Origin: Sedimentitalea xiamensis
GTDB lineage: Bacteria; Pseudomonadota; Alphaproteobacteria; Rhodobacterales; Rhodobacteraceae
Assembly: GCF_030164465.1 (NCBI RefSeq)
Contig: NZ_JASNJE010000012.1
Coordinates: forward strand, 49,386 to 113,385
Reading direction: 5' to 3'
Length of the DNA stretch: 64,000 nt
Both the position numbers and the translations under genes were made by a program. Of this stretch, positions 9,815 to 19,684 are shown piece by piece (the first letter of the stretch is position 1; each line of letters starts with the position of its first letter). Below the pieces are notes generated by a model, which worked only from the letters and a program-made list of their open reading frames with translations, searched no databases and was not told the DNA's origin.

Positions 9815-10635
9815 CGGCAGTAGGGGCCGCTGCGGTAGCTGGCGGTGTCGAAGTGGAAATGATCCTTGTGATACCCGTCGGAGTCAGGCCCAAGGGTGGT
9901 GCCGAACGGGCCGCAGGCGCGGTTGTACGCCCTGCGCAGCGGGCGCAGCGTCGTGCCTTTGCCCCAGCCGTTCAGCACCGTGATGACTTCGCCGTCCTTC
10001 ATGGTGAAAGCCGAAAGGTCGATGGCGTTGCCCTTGCCGTGCTCTGAAACGCGGCCGCCCGCCTGGTTGTTGCGGGTGCGGCAGGCGTAATGGGCCGCGA
10101 CCCGCATTTCCACCACTGGTCCGCGCTGGCGGAAAGCGGGTTTCAGGCCATTGTCCGTCCATTCCCGCAAGGCAAGCGCCGTCTTGCAGTTCATCAGCGC
10201 GGGCGGAGACAGCACCACACCTGAAACCGACCGGACCCGCACCGCGTCCTGGATGCCGCAGGCCTTGATCTTGCCGGGCACGTGACCGACCGCGTCGCCC
10301 TGTATCGCGATGTCGCCGCAGACGGCGCCCTTGCGTTGCTGCCGCTTCCTGGCCATCGCCTTCTGTTCCAGTTCGGACGGGCGCAGCCAAGGTCTGAGAG
10401 AGGTGCCGGGCGACAGGAAGGCCATGGTTTCCGGACGGGCGGCCAATCCCGCGATCTGTTCGGACAGCGGGCGCAGCGACGGGCGCATCAGGGCGGCGTC
10501 GATCAGGGTTTCCGCGGCCGCCGCGGGGCCGGGCCGCTGGACGGGACGCAGCGATTGATCCGGGGCCGCCGGCAGGGCCGGCGAAGCCCAGACCGCAAGA
10601 GCGATCACGACCGCGATGTGCCGGGCCGCTGTCAC
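9811..10635 (-). CDS. Extensin-like C-terminal domain protein, secreted
   Basis: 274 residues from a GTG start at 10635; the GTGA overlaps the tyrC stop. The N-terminus ([23 protein letters not shown]) is a signal peptide. The C-terminal 170 residues form the bacterial extensin-like domain with metal-site motifs of the M15/LD-carboxypeptidase-like fold: SEHGKGNAIDLSAF and DHFHFD. Conserved cysteines (CGDIAI, MNCKTA, YACRTRNN, RACGPFG) fit disulfides in the periplasm. The family is unrelated to plant extensin repeats and probably acts on peptidoglycan, but this is not demonstrated. It is the last gene of the hisC-tyrC operon. Confidence 0.85.
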   Translation of the reverse strand: MTAARHIAVVIALAVWASPALPAAPDQSLRPVQRPGPAAAAETLIDAALMRPSLRPLSEQIAGLAARPETMAFLSPGTSLRPWLRPSELEQKAMARKRQQRKGAVCGDIAIQGDAVGHVPGKIKACGIQDAVRVRSVSGVVLSPPALMNCKTALALREWTDNGLKPAFRQRGPVVEMRVAAHYACRTRNNQAGGRVSEHGKGNAIDLSAFTMKDGEVITVLNGWGKGTTLRPLRRAYNRACGPFGTTLGPDSDGYHKDHFHFDTASYRSGPYCR

Positions 10636-11555
10636 CGCACCGACTTTGCGCGGCCGAAGTCCGGCGCATCCGTGTCCTGGCCCGCTTCGATGATGCCGCG
10701 CCGGATCGCGCGCGTGCGGGTGAAATAGGCGTGCAGGTGGTCGCCATCGCCGATCCGGATCGCCCGTTGCAGGGCAAAAAGCTCTTCCGTGAACCGCCCG
10801 AGGATCTCCAGCGTCGCATCCTTGTTGTTCAGGAAGACATCGCGCCACATGGTCGGGTCGGAGGCCGCGATCCGGGTAAAGTCGCGAAAACCGGCGGCGG
10901 AGAACTTGATCACCTCGCTGTCGGTCACGCGGCGCAGGTCGTCGGCCACCCCGACCATCGTATAGGCGATCAGGTGCGGCGCGTGGCTGGTGACGGCGAG
11001 CACCAGGTCGTGATGGTCCGCATCCATGATCTCGACATTCGAACCGATGCCTTCCCAAAGCGCGGTCAGCCGGGCCACCGCGTCGTCGTCGCTGTTTTCC
11101 ACCGGAACCAGCAGGCACCAGCGGTTGTCGAACAGTTCCGCGAACCCGCTTTCTGGGCCGGAATGCTCGGTCCCGGCCAGCGGGTGCGCCGGCACGAAAT
11201 GCACCCCGTCCGGAAGATGCGGCGCGACCGCCTCTATCACCGCGCGTTTGACCGACCCGACATCCGTGACCGTCGCGCCGGGCTTCAGCGCCGGGGCGAT
11301 GTCCCGTGCGACCTGTTCCATTGCGCCGACCGGCACGCAGAGAACGACCAGGTCGGCGCCTTCCACGGCCTCTGCGGCGCTGTCGCAGACGCGGTCGCAC
11401 AGCCCGATCCGCCGCGCCGTGTCCCGCGTCGCCCGGGACCGGGCATAGCCTGTGACTTCATCCGCCAGCCCGGCGCGCCGGATCGCCCAGAACATCGAGG
11501 ATGCGATCAGGCCAAGGCCGATCAGCGCGACCCGATCATAGATTTTGGTGCTCAT
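10632..11555 (-). CDS. tyrC: Prephenate/arogenate dehydrogenase (cyclohexadienyl dehydrogenase)
   Basis: 307 residues. The N-terminal Rossmann motif is [39 protein letters not shown] and [18 protein letters not shown] segments of the prephenate dehydrogenase domain follow (here [17 protein letters not shown]). It makes hydroxyphenylpyruvate or tyrosine in aromatic amino acid synthesis. ATG 11555 overlaps the hisC stop in an ATGA. A longer in-frame reading upstream lies inside hisC and is rejected. Pairing with hisC is common because HisC-type aminotransferases can also act on aromatic keto acids. Confidence 0.92.
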   Translation of the reverse strand: MSTKIYDRVALIGLGLIASSMFWAIRRAGLADEVTGYARSRATRDTARRIGLCDRVCDSAAEAVEGADLVVLCVPVGAMEQVARDIAPALKPGATVTDVGSVKRAVIEAVAPHLPDGVHFVPAHPLAGTEHSGPESGFAELFDNRWCLLVPVENSDDDAVARLTALWEGIGSNVEIMDADHHDLVLAVTSHAPHLIAYTMVGVADDLRRVTDSEVIKFSAAGFRDFTRIAASDPTMWRDVFLNNKDATLEILGRFTEELFALQRAIRIGDGDHLHAYFTRTRAIRRGIIEAGQDTDAPDFGRAKSVR

Positions 11556-12637
11556 GACGCTCCGTTCTTGAAGGCTGCGACCGCCGCGGCCACGCGGCGG
11601 CAGGCGATCTCGTTGCCGACGGTGATCCGCAGCGCGTTCGGCAGGTTGTATCCCGCCACCCGCCGCACGATCAGCCCCTGGGACTTGAGGTAGTCGTCGC
11701 AGGCTTCGGCTTCGGCCCGGCTGGCAAACCGGGCGAGGATGAAATTGGCGCAGGACGTGTCGGACGGCACCCCGAGTTCGGCGAGCGCCTCCGCCAGCCA
11801 GGTGCGCCACCGGGCATTCTGCGCGCGGCAATGTTCCACATACTCCGTGTCCCGGATAGCGGCCTCGGCGGCGGCCAGCGCGGTTCCGGACAGGTTGAAA
11901 GGGCCGCGCACCCGGTTCAGCACGTCGATGATATCCCGCGGTCCATAGCCCCAGCCGACGCGCAGGCCGCCAAGACCGTAGAGCTTTGAAAAGGTCCGGG
12001 TCATCACCACGTTGTCACGCGCCGAAACGATCGACGCCCCCCCGTCAAAGCCGTCCACGAATTCCGCATAGGCGCCGTCCAGGACCAGCAGCGCCTGCGG
12101 CGGCAATCCGTCCGCCAGCCGCGCGACTTCCGACGCGCCGATCATCGTGCCTGTCGGGTTGTTGGGGTTGGCGATGAAAACGAGTTTCGTGCGGTCGGTG
12201 CAGCCCGCCAGCAAGGCGTCCACATCCGTCACCCTGTCGCGTTCGCCCACCTCGACCGGGGTTGCCCCCGCGGCCAGCGCGCTGATGCGATACATGGCGA
12301 ATCCGTGTTCGGTGTGCACAACCTCGTCGCCGGGTCCGGCATAGGCCTGGCAGAGAAAGGTGATGATCTCGTCGCTGCCGACGCCGCAGATGATGCGCTC
12401 CGGATCAAGCCCCATCGCCTCGCCGATGGCCGCCCGCAGCTTGGCATGGTCGGTCGACGGATAACGGTGGATTTCCGAAGCGCTGTTTCGGACCGCCTCG
12501 GCGGCCTTGGGGCTGGGGCCAAGCGGGTTCTCGTTGCTCGACAGCTTGATGACGTTCTCGACGCCATCCACATGCGCGGCCCCGCCTTGGTACAGGCTGA
12601 TATCCATGATTCCGGGCTGCGGCGTGATCTTGGTCAT
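11552..12637 (-). CDS. hisC: Histidinol-phosphate aminotransferase
   Basis: 361 residues, fold-type I PLP enzyme. The Schiff-base lysine lies in [29 protein letters not shown] near residue 32 and [11 protein letters not shown] are standard HisC motifs. It transaminates imidazole-acetol phosphate in histidine synthesis and may also serve tyrosine/phenylalanine synthesis, given that it is translationally coupled to tyrC. It is the first gene of the hisC-tyrC-extensin operon. An AGGAG sequence sits about ten bases before its ATG (read on the minus strand). Confidence 0.93.
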   Translation of the reverse strand: MTKITPQPGIMDISLYQGGAAHVDGVENVIKLSSNENPLGPSPKAAEAVRNSASEIHRYPSTDHAKLRAAIGEAMGLDPERIICGVGSDEIITFLCQAYAGPGDEVVHTEHGFAMYRISALAAGATPVEVGERDRVTDVDALLAGCTDRTKLVFIANPNNPTGTMIGASEVARLADGLPPQALLVLDGAYAEFVDGFDGGASIVSARDNVVMTRTFSKLYGLGGLRVGWGYGPRDIIDVLNRVRGPFNLSGTALAAAEAAIRDTEYVEHCRAQNARWRTWLAEALAELGVPSDTSCANFILARFASRAEAEACDDYLKSQGLIVRRVAGYNLPNALRITVGNEIACRRVAAAVAAFKNGAS

Positions 12638-12701
12638 GACAGGAGGCTCCTAGACGTGCCCCGTCATAGCGTCACCGCCGCTGCGTGAAAACCCGCAAAC
12701 C

Positions 12702-14132
12702 TCAGGCGACCCGCGACATCGGCTTGAAACGCGCGGTCGCCGAATCCACGGCATAGCGTGGCGCGTAATCTTCGGTCGTGCGGCTCAACGCATTGACGCT
12801 GTCGATGATGAACCGCGCCGTTCTGTCATCCATCATGTAGCTGAAATTCAGCCGCACCCATCCGGGTTTGCGCAACTCGCGGCCCTCTGCCAACTCCCTG
12901 TGCAATGCGGTTGATTCGGCCTCGCCAATTTGCAGCAGGCGGTGCGCATAGGGTCCGGCGCAGGCGCAGCCGCCGCGCGCCTGGATGCCGTAGACGTCGC
13001 TGAGCATGCGGGTGAACAATTGCTGGTGCACCGGGGCGCCCTTCGCGTCGCGGACCCGAAAGGAGAAGATCGGCAGCCGGTGCGGGTGATCGGCGCCCAG
13101 CAGTTCCAGGTGAGGATTGCCGCGCCAGCCCTCCAGCGCCATCCGGTTGAACCGCGCTTCGCTTGCGGCGATCGCATCCGTCCCCACCGCGTCCTTGACG
13201 ATGAAGGCCAGCGCCGCCCGGATGTCGCCGATCACGTTGGGCGTGCCGGCCTCTTCGCGGGACGCGAGGTCTGCGGAATAATCGTGCCGCCAGGGCGAAA
13301 CGAAGGACACCGTGCCGCCACCCGGCCAGCTGGGCGTCGTGCGGCGCAGGGCGGACTGGTTCACCACCAGCACTCCGGATGCTCCGGGACCGCCCGGAAA
13401 CTTGTGCGGCGACACCACGACGGCATCCTTGCGCGCTTGCGCCCCGTCGGCCATGTCGATCGGCAGGTAGGGGCCGGCGCCGGCATAGTCCCAGACCGAC
13501 AATGCGCCATGCGCCTTGAGCAGCCGGGTCACGGGTCCGGTGTCGGTGATCACCCCGGTGACGTTGGAGGCGGCGGAAAAGCTGCCGATCTTCAGGTCGG
13601 ATTCCGCGTGTTCGGCCAGCGCTTCGGCCAGCGCGGCGATATCGACGCCGCCATGCCGGGCTTCGGGAATTTCCACCACCTTTGCCTTGCTTTCGCGCCA
13701 GGGAAGGATGTTGGAATGGTGCTCGTATGGGCCGATGAAGACCGCCGGCGAACGGGCTTCGTTGACGCCGAAGAGGCTGACCAGACGGTTCAGCCCCGCT
13801 GTCGCCCCGGACCCGGCAAAGATCACCTTGTCATTCTCGCCCGCGCCGACAATCCGGGATATCTCAGCCCGCGCCGCGCGCCTGAGGCGGGTCATGTGGG
13901 CGCCGCAGAACGAGGCTTCGGTATGGCTGTTGGCGTAGAACGGCAAGACATGGGTCGCAATGAAATCCTCGACCTGCCGCAGCGCGCGCCCCGAAGCGAC
14001 GTAATCCGCGTAGACCAGCGGCACGTCGCCGTTCAGACCCGGTATCAGGATGTTTTCCCCGATCAGACCGTCGCGCAGCGTTCCTGCGTCGGTTGCGGCC
14101 AGAATCGTATCGCGGAAGGCGGGCAGGGTCAT
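12702..14132 (-). CDS. Class V (cysteine-desulfurase-like) PLP-dependent enzyme
   Basis: 476 residues from the ATG at 14132. That start has AAAAGGAG seven bases ahead; the ATG at 14150 overlaps this ribosome site and is less likely. The PLP lysine is in VVVSPHKFPGGPGASG. NSHTEASFCG and a cysteine-rich QARGGCACAGPYAHRLL segment are present. The fold is that of SufS/NifS-type enzymes, but the protein is longer than true desulfurases and the substrate is unknown. It is divergent from an Lrp/AsnC regulator, which likely controls it through the 95-bp shared promoter region. Confidence 0.82.
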   Translation of the reverse strand: MTLPAFRDTILAATDAGTLRDGLIGENILIPGLNGDVPLVYADYVASGRALRQVEDFIATHVLPFYANSHTEASFCGAHMTRLRRAARAEISRIVGAGENDKVIFAGSGATAGLNRLVSLFGVNEARSPAVFIGPYEHHSNILPWRESKAKVVEIPEARHGGVDIAALAEALAEHAESDLKIGSFSAASNVTGVITDTGPVTRLLKAHGALSVWDYAGAGPYLPIDMADGAQARKDAVVVSPHKFPGGPGASGVLVVNQSALRRTTPSWPGGGTVSFVSPWRHDYSADLASREEAGTPNVIGDIRAALAFIVKDAVGTDAIAASEARFNRMALEGWRGNPHLELLGADHPHRLPIFSFRVRDAKGAPVHQQLFTRMLSDVYGIQARGGCACAGPYAHRLLQIGEAESTALHRELAEGRELRKPGWVRLNFSYMMDDRTARFIIDSVNALSRTTEDYAPRYAVDSATARFKPMSRVA

Positions 14133-14192
14133 CGGCGGGCTCCTTTTCATGACTGAAATATGACCTTGGCAATGCGCGAAAACTTCACCTAT

Positions 14193-14205
14193 CTTTACGT
14201 TAAAG
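14193..14205. promoter_or_regulatory. Inverted repeat, candidate operator between aminotransferase and Lrp-type gene
   Basis: The sequence CTTTACGTTAAAG is a 5-bp inverted repeat around a 3-base centre, in an AT-rich stretch of the divergent intergenic region. Lrp-family dimers bind AT-rich imperfect palindromes, so autoregulation plus control of the aminotransferase is plausible. No -10/-35 pair was convincingly placed. Confidence 0.4.
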
Positions 14206-14227
14206 TGTCAATAATTGGGTCAAATAA

Positions 14228-14695
14228 ATGAAAACAAGTCAAAATCCAGATCAAATTGATATCAGCCTGCTGCGGGAATTGCAGCGGGACGCAAGCCTGT
14301 CGCAACGCGATCTCGCGGAGCGGGTGGGACTCTCCCAGAACGCCTGCTGGCGGCGTCTCCGGGCATTGTCTGAGAACGGGGTGCTGCTGGGAACCACCGC
14401 GCGCATCGACAGGGCGCGGCTGGGGCTATCGCTGGTGGTGTTCGTGATGCTGCGCACCCGGCACCATTCGGCGGGCTGGCTGCAAGCCTTCCGCCGCCAT
14501 GTGCTGACGATTCCCGAGGTGGTCGATTTCCACCGCATAGGCGGCGACTACGATTACATGCTCAAGGTCGTGACCGAGGACATGACAAGCTACGACAAGG
14601 TTTACCAGCGGCTGATCGAAAAGGTCGAACTGGACAGCGTAACGTCCTATTTCGCGATGGAGGCCATCGCCGAAAGCCGCCCGCTGCCCTTGTAG
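14228..14695 (+). CDS. Lrp/AsnC-family transcriptional regulator
   Basis: 155 residues. The N-terminal helix-turn-helix is in DISLLRELQRDASLSQRDLAERVGLSQNACWRRLRAL. The C-terminal RAM/AsnC ligand domain (PEVVDFHRIGGDYDYMLKVV) ends in LDSVTSYFAMEAIAES. These regulators sense amino acids. Its divergent neighbour is a PLP enzyme, the usual arrangement for local Lrp-type control. It converges with homospermidine synthase, with three bases between the stops. Confidence 0.92.
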   Translation: MKTSQNPDQIDISLLRELQRDASLSQRDLAERVGLSQNACWRRLRALSENGVLLGTTARIDRARLGLSLVVFVMLRTRHHSAGWLQAFRRHVLTIPEVVDFHRIGGDYDYMLKVVTEDMTSYDKVYQRLIEKVELDSVTSYFAMEAIAESRPLPL

Positions 14696-14698
14696 GCG

Positions 14699-16114
14699 TC
14701 AGGTCGCCAGCACGTTCCGGAACTGCCAGGGATCGCTTTCGTCGATGTCCTCGGGGAAATGTTCCCACCGGTCCTGAAGCGGCGTCCAGTCGGTGTAATG
14801 CGCCTCGACCGGCCCAAGATAGGGGCGCTGCACTTCAAGGCAACGGATATGGTCCATCTCGTCGGTTTCAACGATCCCGGCCTCGGGGTTTTCCAGTGCC
14901 CAGACCATGCCCGCCAGAACCGCGCTCGTTACCTGAAGACCGGTGGCGTTCTGGTAGGGCGCGAGCTTGCGGGTTTCGGCGTTGGAGAGGCGCGATCCGA
15001 ACCAGAGCGCGTTCTTCTCGTGGCCATAGAGCAGCACGCCCAGCTCGTCGATGCCCTCGACGATCTCGTCCACGTCGAGGATCTCGTGCGTGCTCTGCTG
15101 GCGTCCCGAACCGAACATCTCGTGCAGCGACAGCACCGCGTCATCGCAGGGATGGTAGGCGTAGTGGCAGGTCGGGCGGAACTCCGGCGCGGCGGCGTCG
15201 CCGACGGTGTAGTAGTCGGAAATCGAAATCGCCTCGTTATGCGTCACCAGGAAGCCGAACTGCGGCCCCGGAGTCGGGCACCAGGTATGCACCCGCGTGA
15301 TCGCGCCGGGCCGGTCCAGCCAGATCCCCGCCAGGCAGCCGCTGTCCTGCCGGTGTCCGTTTTCCGGGAACCAGGTCTCATGGGTGCCCCAGCCCAGTTC
15401 GGCTGGCTGGAACCCTTCGGAAATGAAACCTTCGACAGACCATGTATTGACGAATGTTCCGCGCGGGCGCGGCAGGCGGCGGGCCTGGGTGTCGCGTTCC
15501 GCGATATGTACGCCCTTCACGCCCAGCGACTGCATCAGCGCCGCCCAGCCCGCGCGGTCCGTGGGCGTATCCACCGCGCGTCCGGTATCGCGGGCAAGCG
15601 TCAGCAGGGCTTCCTTGACGAACCAGCTGACCATGCCGGGGTTGGCGCCGCAGCAGTTGACCGCCGTGGTGCCGCCGGGGTTGGCCGCCTTTTCGTCGCG
15701 CACCTTCTGGCGTAGCGCGTAGTTGGTGCGATCGGCGTTGTTCTCTGTGTCGAAATAGAACCCGGCCCAGGGTTCGGCCACGGTGTCGATATAGAGAACC
15801 CCGAGTTCGCGGCACAGTTTCATCAGATCCAGCGACGAGGTATCGACGCTGAGGTTCACGCAGAAACCGCACTTGCCGGGAAACAGGCGGGTCAGCACCT
15901 CGCGGTAATTTTCCTTCGTGATGGCGATCTCTTCGTGCCGGATGCCATGCTGGGACAGGAACAGATGCGTGTCGGGGTTCGGGTCGATGACCAGCAGCTT
16001 GTCGGCGTCATAGTCGAAATGGCGCTGGATCAGCGGCAACGTGCCTTTTCCGATCGACCCGAAGCCGATGATGACAATGGGGCCGTCGATGTGGCCATAG
16101 ACGGGGTGGGACAT
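14699..16114 (-). CDS. hss: Homospermidine synthase
   Basis: 471 residues, bacterial homospermidine synthase of the saccharopine-dehydrogenase-like superfamily. It makes sym-homospermidine from putrescine (or putrescine plus spermidine) using NAD+. The Rossmann motif IIGFGSIGKGTLPLIQRHF starts near residue 14. YIDTVAEPWAGFY, VNCCGANPGMVSWFV and PTCHYAYHPCDDAVLS are characteristic. AGGAG seven bases before the ATG supports the start. Homospermidine is a typical alphaproteobacterial polyamine. The agmatinase at 47-48 kb could supply putrescine, but the genes are far apart. Confidence 0.93.
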   Translation of the reverse strand: MSHPVYGHIDGPIVIIGFGSIGKGTLPLIQRHFDYDADKLLVIDPNPDTHLFLSQHGIRHEEIAITKENYREVLTRLFPGKCGFCVNLSVDTSSLDLMKLCRELGVLYIDTVAEPWAGFYFDTENNADRTNYALRQKVRDEKAANPGGTTAVNCCGANPGMVSWFVKEALLTLARDTGRAVDTPTDRAGWAALMQSLGVKGVHIAERDTQARRLPRPRGTFVNTWSVEGFISEGFQPAELGWGTHETWFPENGHRQDSGCLAGIWLDRPGAITRVHTWCPTPGPQFGFLVTHNEAISISDYYTVGDAAAPEFRPTCHYAYHPCDDAVLSLHEMFGSGRQQSTHEILDVDEIVEGIDELGVLLYGHEKNALWFGSRLSNAETRKLAPYQNATGLQVTSAVLAGMVWALENPEAGIVETDEMDHIRCLEVQRPYLGPVEAHYTDWTPLQDRWEHFPEDIDESDPWQFRNVLAT

Positions 16115-16152
16115 GAAAGGCTCCTGCGGCGATCAGCGGGCGAAAACGGGAA

Positions 16153-16180
16153 GGGGCCGCGCCGGATCCGGCGCAGCCCC
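16153..16180 (-). terminator. Hairpin downstream of rpsD
   Basis: A 16-base perfect palindrome (GCGCCGGATCCGGCGC, 16159-16174) is extended by GGGGC/GCCCC arms across one mismatch. It starts 23 bases after the rpsD stop, reading on the minus strand. Only a short TTTT follows, so it may be a weak intrinsic terminator or an mRNA 3' end structure. Confidence 0.6.
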
Positions 16181-16203
16181 TGAAGAACGGATCGGATCTG
16201 CGC

Positions 16204-16824
16204 TTAGTTCTTGGCGTAGAATTCGACGACCAGATTCGGTTCCATCACCACGGGATAGGGCACATCGCCCAGTTGCGGCGTGCGCACGAAAGTGCAGGTC
16301 AGCTTGGAATGGTCGACTTCCATGTAGTCGGGGACGTCGCGTTCCGGCAGTTGCGTGGCTTCTAGAATGGCGGCCATTTGCTTGGAGCGGTCGCGCACTT
16401 CGATCACGTCGCCCTCCTTGACGCGGTAGGACGGGATGTTGACTTTCTTGCCGTTCACCCGGACGTGGCCGTGGTTCACGAACTGGCGTGCCGCGAACAC
16501 GGTCGGCACGAATTTCGCGCGATAGACGACGGCGTCCAGGCGGCGTTCCAGCAGACCGATGAGGTTTTCACCGGTGTCGCCCTTGACGCGTTCGGCTTCG
16601 GCATAGATGCGGCGGAACTGCTTCTCGGTCAGGTCGCCATAGTAGCCCTTGAGCTTCTGTTTGGCGCGCAGCTGGATGCCGAAATCGGACAGCTTGCCCT
16701 TGCGGCGCTGGCCGTGCTGGCCAGGGCCGTATTCGCGGCGGTTGACCGGCGACTTGGGGCGGCCCCAGATGTTTTCGCCCATGCGGCGGTCGATCTTGTA
16801 CTTGGCAGACGTGCGTTTGGTCAC
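16204..16824 (-). CDS. rpsD: 30S ribosomal protein S4
   Basis: 206 residues. It has the S4 N-terminal region ([46 protein letters not shown]) and the S4 RNA-binding domain ([42 protein letters not shown]). It nucleates assembly of the 30S body and binds 16S rRNA. The N-terminus lacks a zinc cysteine cluster, so this is the zinc-free form. It is a single gene, as is common outside the alpha operon in alphaproteobacteria. A GGAG ribosome site precedes the start on the minus strand. Confidence 0.98.
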   Translation of the reverse strand: MTKRTSAKYKIDRRMGENIWGRPKSPVNRREYGPGQHGQRRKGKLSDFGIQLRAKQKLKGYYGDLTEKQFRRIYAEAERVKGDTGENLIGLLERRLDAVVYRAKFVPTVFAARQFVNHGHVRVNGKKVNIPSYRVKEGDVIEVRDRSKQMAAILEATQLPERDVPDYMEVDHSKLTCTFVRTPQLGDVPYPVVMEPNLVVEFYAKN

Positions 16825-17029
16825 GGCTGATCTCCTTCTGTGTGGCCCGATGTGGGCATGAAGGGCGTTGTCCTCTGGATTGCTCCTGACAGGCTGTCCC
16901 TTGCGGGGGCCACCAACACCAACGAAGCCGCGCTTATACGCGCCAATCCGGCAGAGTCAACAGGGCCCGGTGCCTTGACAGGGCTTGGGCGCATATCCCA
17001 ACTGAAAGCAGGCATTCGAGGGGGCAGGG

Positions 17030-17935
17030 ATGGGAAAAGTCGTCGTACTGGGGATCTTTGTCGCCGATGCCGCCTTTCGCGCGGACCGGATGCCGCGCAT
17101 GGGCGAAACCGTGCTGGGCAACGGGTTCCTGCTCGGCCCTGGCGGCAAGGGATCCAACCAGGCGGTCGCTGCCGCGCGGATCGGGGCCGAAACGCATTTC
17201 CTGACCCGCCTTGGACAGGACGCCTTTGCCGACATGGCGCGCGGCGTATGGGAAAAGGCCGGGGTTATCGCGCATGTGCGCACCGATCCCGACAGCCACA
17301 CCGGGGCGGCGTTCATCTATGTGGACGACGCGACCGGGGACAATGCCATCATAGTCTCGCCCGGCGCTGCCGAACGGATTTCCCCGGCGGACGTAGAGGC
17401 CCACGCGGCTCTGATCGCCGGGGCCGACGTGTTCATGGCGCAACTGGAACATCCCGTCGCGGCCACGGTCGCGGCGCTGCGAATCGCGCGGACCGCGGGC
17501 GTGGCGACAATCCTGAACCCCGCTCCGGCCGCCGATCTGCCGCCGGAGGTGCTGGCGCTCTGTGACTACCTGACCCCCAATGAAACCGAGGCGGAGGCTC
17601 TGACCGGACTGGCCGTGACCTCTGTCGCGGGTGCCGAACGGGCCGCCGCGCGGCTGTGCGAGATGGGGGTCGGCACGCCGATCATCACTTTGGGTGAACG
17701 TGGTGCCTATCTGCACGGTCACGGTCTAGTGCCGTCGTTCAAGCCGGGTTCGGTAGTTGAAACCACCGGCGCCGGCGACGCGTTCAACGGCGGTTTCGCC
17801 GCAGCCCTGTCGCGCGGAGCGGAACCGCTCGAGGCCGTGCGCATCGGCTGCGCGACCGCTGGGCTGTCTGTCACGCGCCGCGGGGCTGCGGCGTCGATGC
17901 CGGCCCTGGCCGAGGTCGAAAAGCTGATCGGTTGA
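17030..17935 (+). CDS. rbsK: Ribokinase / PfkB-family carbohydrate kinase
   Basis: 301 residues. The N-terminal GPGGKGSNQAVAAARIGAETHFLTRLGQDAFA is the PfkB signature 1 region. The C-terminal ETTGAGDAFNGGFAAALSRG contains the anion-hole/catalytic GAGD motif. The length and the NPAPA and TPNETEAEALTG segments are those of ribokinase, which phosphorylates D-ribose at O5. There are no ribose transport genes next to it, so the exact sugar is not certain. The start has a GAGGGGGCAGGG purine tract directly upstream. It converges with hyuB. Confidence 0.82.
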   Translation: MGKVVVLGIFVADAAFRADRMPRMGETVLGNGFLLGPGGKGSNQAVAAARIGAETHFLTRLGQDAFADMARGVWEKAGVIAHVRTDPDSHTGAAFIYVDDATGDNAIIVSPGAAERISPADVEAHAALIAGADVFMAQLEHPVAATVAALRIARTAGVATILNPAPAADLPPEVLALCDYLTPNETEAEALTGLAVTSVAGAERAAARLCEMGVGTPIITLGERGAYLHGHGLVPSFKPGSVVETTGAGDAFNGGFAAALSRGAEPLEAVRIGCATAGLSVTRRGAAASMPALAEVEKLIG

Positions 17936-17941
17936 ACCCGG

Positions 17942-19684
17942 TCAACCGCCCGCGCGCAGCGCTTCGGTGGCGGGGTAGTCCACTTCGGTCCCTTCCCCGC
18001 TCAACGCCACGCCGAACAGGTCCCGTGCCTGAGTGGCGGTGTATCTGTCCAGCCGCACGTCTTCCAGCACCGCCTCGGGCGGGCGCTGGAACGGGTCGCC
18101 ATAGCCGCCGCCGCCCGGCGTGCGCACATGCACCCGGTCGCCCGGCGCCAGCGGAATGTCCTGTTCCTTGGACAGATGCGAGGGCGTATAGGGTTGGCCC
18201 GCCTGCCAGACCGTCACCCGGTTCACGCCCCCATCCGCGCCGCCCAGAACGCCCTGCGGGCCGAACCGGCCGTGATCCATGACAAAGCTGGCCGTCGCCG
18301 TGCCGCGCCGCAATTCGACCATGTAGTCCAGCCCGAACCCGCCGCGCTGCCGCCCCGCGCCGCCGGAGCCTTCGTGCAGCGCATAGTGGTGATAGAGCAC
18401 CGGAAACGCCTGTTCCATGATCTCGACCGGCGGGGCCTTGGAAATTCCGATTGTCGAACAGCCGTTGGACAGCCCGTCGTGATCCGCATTGCCGCCATAG
18501 CCGCCGCCGGAAATCTGATACATCACGAAATCCCGCCCCCGCGCCGGGTCGTGGCCGCCAAGGGCGAAATTGCCGCTGGTTCCGGCCGGGGCCGCCGTCA
18601 CGCGGTCGGGCAGGGGGGCGACCAGGGCGGCGAACACCGCTTCGGCGATGCGCTGGCTGACTTCCGCGGCGCAGCCCGACACGGGCCTGGGATATCGGGC
18701 ATCCAGAAACGTGCCCTCGATCCCCGTGACCTTCAGCGGTTCGAACGCGCCCGCGCTCATCGGAACTTCGGGAAAGATGTGGCGCATGGCGAGATAGACC
18801 GCGCTCAGCGTCGTCGCCCGGACCGAATTCATCGGTCCCCGGCAGGGCGGGCTGGAGCCGGTGAAATCAAACCGCAGGTCGTCACCGTCCCGCGTCACCG
18901 ACAGCCTGATTTCGAGCGGTTCGTTCACCACCCCGTCGCTGTCGATCCAGGCGCTGGCGCGGTAGGTGCCGTCCGGAATGCCGGCGATGAAGGCGCGCAT
19001 CTGCACCGCCGCGCGTTGACGCAGTTCGGCGATCGCCCCGGCCACAGTGTCGTCGCCATAGCGGTCCATCAAGGCGTTCAGCCGGTCCTCGCCCACCATC
19101 AGGGCGGCGGCCTGCGCCTTCACGTCGCCGATCCGTTGGTCGGCGACGCGGATGTTGGAGTTTATGATCGCCATGATTTCGGGATCGAGCCTGCCCTGCT
19201 TGAACAGGCGCACCGGCGGCAGGCGCAGGCCCTCCTGTTCCACGGCCGTGGCGCTGGCCGAAAACCCGCCCGGCACCGCGCCGCCGGTGTCGGGCCAGTG
19301 CCCGGTGTTGGACAGCCAGCAGAAAAGCTGTCCCTGCCGGTAGAAAGGCCGCGCGAAGCGCACGTCCATCAGGTGCGTGCCGCCGAGATACGGGTCGTTG
19401 ACGATATAGATATCGTCCGGCTGCGGCGGAGCGGCCTGGCCCGCGGCGATCATCTCGATCAGCGTCCGGGTGGAATATTGCATGGTGCCTACGAAGACCG
19501 GCAGGCCGCCGGCGCCCTGCGCGATCAGGGATCCGTCCTTTGCCGCATAGATCCCGTCGGAACGGTCGTTGGCTTCGGCGATCACCGGCGAGAAGGCGGC
19601 GCGGGAAAAGCTCAGGTCCATCTCGTCGCAGACCTGCTGCAAGCCCGCCTCGATGACGGAAAGCGTGATCGGGTCCAGCGTCAT
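17942..19684 (-). CDS. hyuB: Hydantoinase B / oxoprolinase-family subunit
   Basis: 580 residues starting MTLDPITLSVIEAGLQQVCDEMD; the ATG overlaps the hyuA stop (ATGA). Family motifs are FSPVIAEANDRSDGIYA, YIVNDPYLGGTHLMDVRFARPF, GPMNSVRATTLSAVY and a glycine-rich C-terminus ending in VRTPGGGGYGDP. With HyuA it should form an ATP-dependent amidase/lactamase acting on a cyclic amide (hydantoin, 5-oxoproline or another lactam). The exact ring is not predictable. A longer in-frame N-terminal extension lies inside hyuA and is rejected. Confidence 0.9.
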   Translation of the reverse strand: MTLDPITLSVIEAGLQQVCDEMDLSFSRAAFSPVIAEANDRSDGIYAAKDGSLIAQGAGGLPVFVGTMQYSTRTLIEMIAAGQAAPPQPDDIYIVNDPYLGGTHLMDVRFARPFYRQGQLFCWLSNTGHWPDTGGAVPGGFSASATAVEQEGLRLPPVRLFKQGRLDPEIMAIINSNIRVADQRIGDVKAQAAALMVGEDRLNALMDRYGDDTVAGAIAELRQRAAVQMRAFIAGIPDGTYRASAWIDSDGVVNEPLEIRLSVTRDGDDLRFDFTGSSPPCRGPMNSVRATTLSAVYLAMRHIFPEVPMSAGAFEPLKVTGIEGTFLDARYPRPVSGCAAEVSQRIAEAVFAALVAPLPDRVTAAPAGTSGNFALGGHDPARGRDFVMYQISGGGYGGNADHDGLSNGCSTIGISKAPPVEIMEQAFPVLYHHYALHEGSGGAGRQRGGFGLDYMVELRRGTATASFVMDHGRFGPQGVLGGADGGVNRVTVWQAGQPYTPSHLSKEQDIPLAPGDRVHVRTPGGGGYGDPFQRPPEAVLEDVRLDRYTATQARDLFGVALSGEGTEVDYPATEALRAGG

